A stretch of 5,686 nucleotides of DNA from Actinomycetes bacterium (GTDB taxonomy: Bacteria > Actinomycetota > Acidimicrobiia > Spongiisociales > UBA5794): assembly GCA_024640745.1 (NCBI GenBank), contig JAHEEL010000153.1, forward strand, positions 1 through 5,686. Reading direction: 5' to 3'. Position 1 is the first letter of the stretch; the number at the start of each line of letters is the position of its first letter. A model generated the notes under the pieces. The model had not been told where the DNA came from. It saw only the letters and a list, made by a program, of their open reading frames with translations, and ran no database searches. The position numbers were made by a program, and so were the translations under genes. Below, piece by piece: positions 5,578-5,686 of this stretch.

Positions 5578-5686
5578 ATGCGGGTTGCACTCGTCACCCA
5601 TCCGTCGAGCCTGAACCATGTCGCTCCTTGGGACCATCCGGAACGCCCTGCCCGCATCGGCGCCGTCGTCCAAGGAGCGAGGGAGA
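5578..5686 (+). CDS. Histone deacetylase family protein (AcuC-like), N-terminal fragment
   Basis: Partial gene: the first 36 codons plus one base, running off the right edge. The peptide starts MRVALVTHPSSLNHVAPWDH and continues PERPARIGAVV. The initial strand followed by H-PERP-RI is the N-terminal signature of bacterial class II histone-deacetylase-like amidohydrolases (AcuC, acetylpolyamine amidohydrolase), zinc enzymes that remove acetyl groups from lysine or polyamines. The metal-binding residues and catalytic histidines lie outside the window. The ATG at 5578 is preceded only by a weak GGGG at 5572-5575, very close to the start, so translation may be leaderless or weakly initiated. It is divergent from the acetyltransferase gene, a pairing that may or may not be functional. 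Confidence 0.8.
   Translation, partial: MRVALVTHPSSLNHVAPWDHPERPARIGAVVQGARE

Overview
The window is a high-GC bacterial chromosome segment, densely coded. The gene order on the minus strand reads, right to left: GNAT acetyltransferase, membrane pseudokinase, ECF sigma factor, anti-sigma factor, small two-helix membrane protein, thioredoxin reductase, thioredoxin, and the N-terminus of a peptidoglycan-binding protein. This closely resembles the conserved actinobacterial block near the origin known from mycobacteria (MurJ/MviN with pseudokinase, sigM, anti-sigma-M, trxB2, trxC, cwlM, then parB/parA). I infer an actinomycete, probably from a less-studied lineage such as Acidimicrobiia, because MurJ and the pseudokinase are not fused here and an extra small membrane gene is inserted. 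The lineage guess is inference only.

Region by region: 1-228 is the 5' part of a cwlM-like gene running off the left edge. 254-580 is trxA and 643-1566 is trxB. 1569-1880 encodes a 103-residue two-helix membrane protein. 1912-2820 is a membrane anti-sigma factor without the zinc motif, and 2817-3392 is its ECF sigma factor, with a 4-base stop/start overlap. 3439-4728 is a degenerate kinase domain, one membrane helix and an extracytoplasmic domain of the MviN C-terminal type. 4732-5466 is a GNAT acetyltransferase. A 111-base divergent intergenic region (5467-5577) separates this leftward cluster from the first 36 codons of a rightward histone-deacetylase-family (AcuC-like) gene.

All eight leftward genes are closely spaced (from a 4-base overlap to 62 bases) and no convincing intrinsic terminator lies between them, so they may form one operon, perhaps with internal promoters. 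The genes combine envelope sensing (pseudokinase, sigma/anti-sigma pair, CwlM-like protein) with thiol redox balance (TrxB/TrxA). The gene set is ordinary core-genome content. The parts worth a second look are the standalone pseudokinase without MurJ, its lack of threonine in the juxtamembrane segment, the single pair of extracytoplasmic cysteines in the anti-sigma factor beside a thioredoxin system, and the small membrane gene coupled to trxB. I see no mobile element, CRISPR array, tRNA or rRNA.
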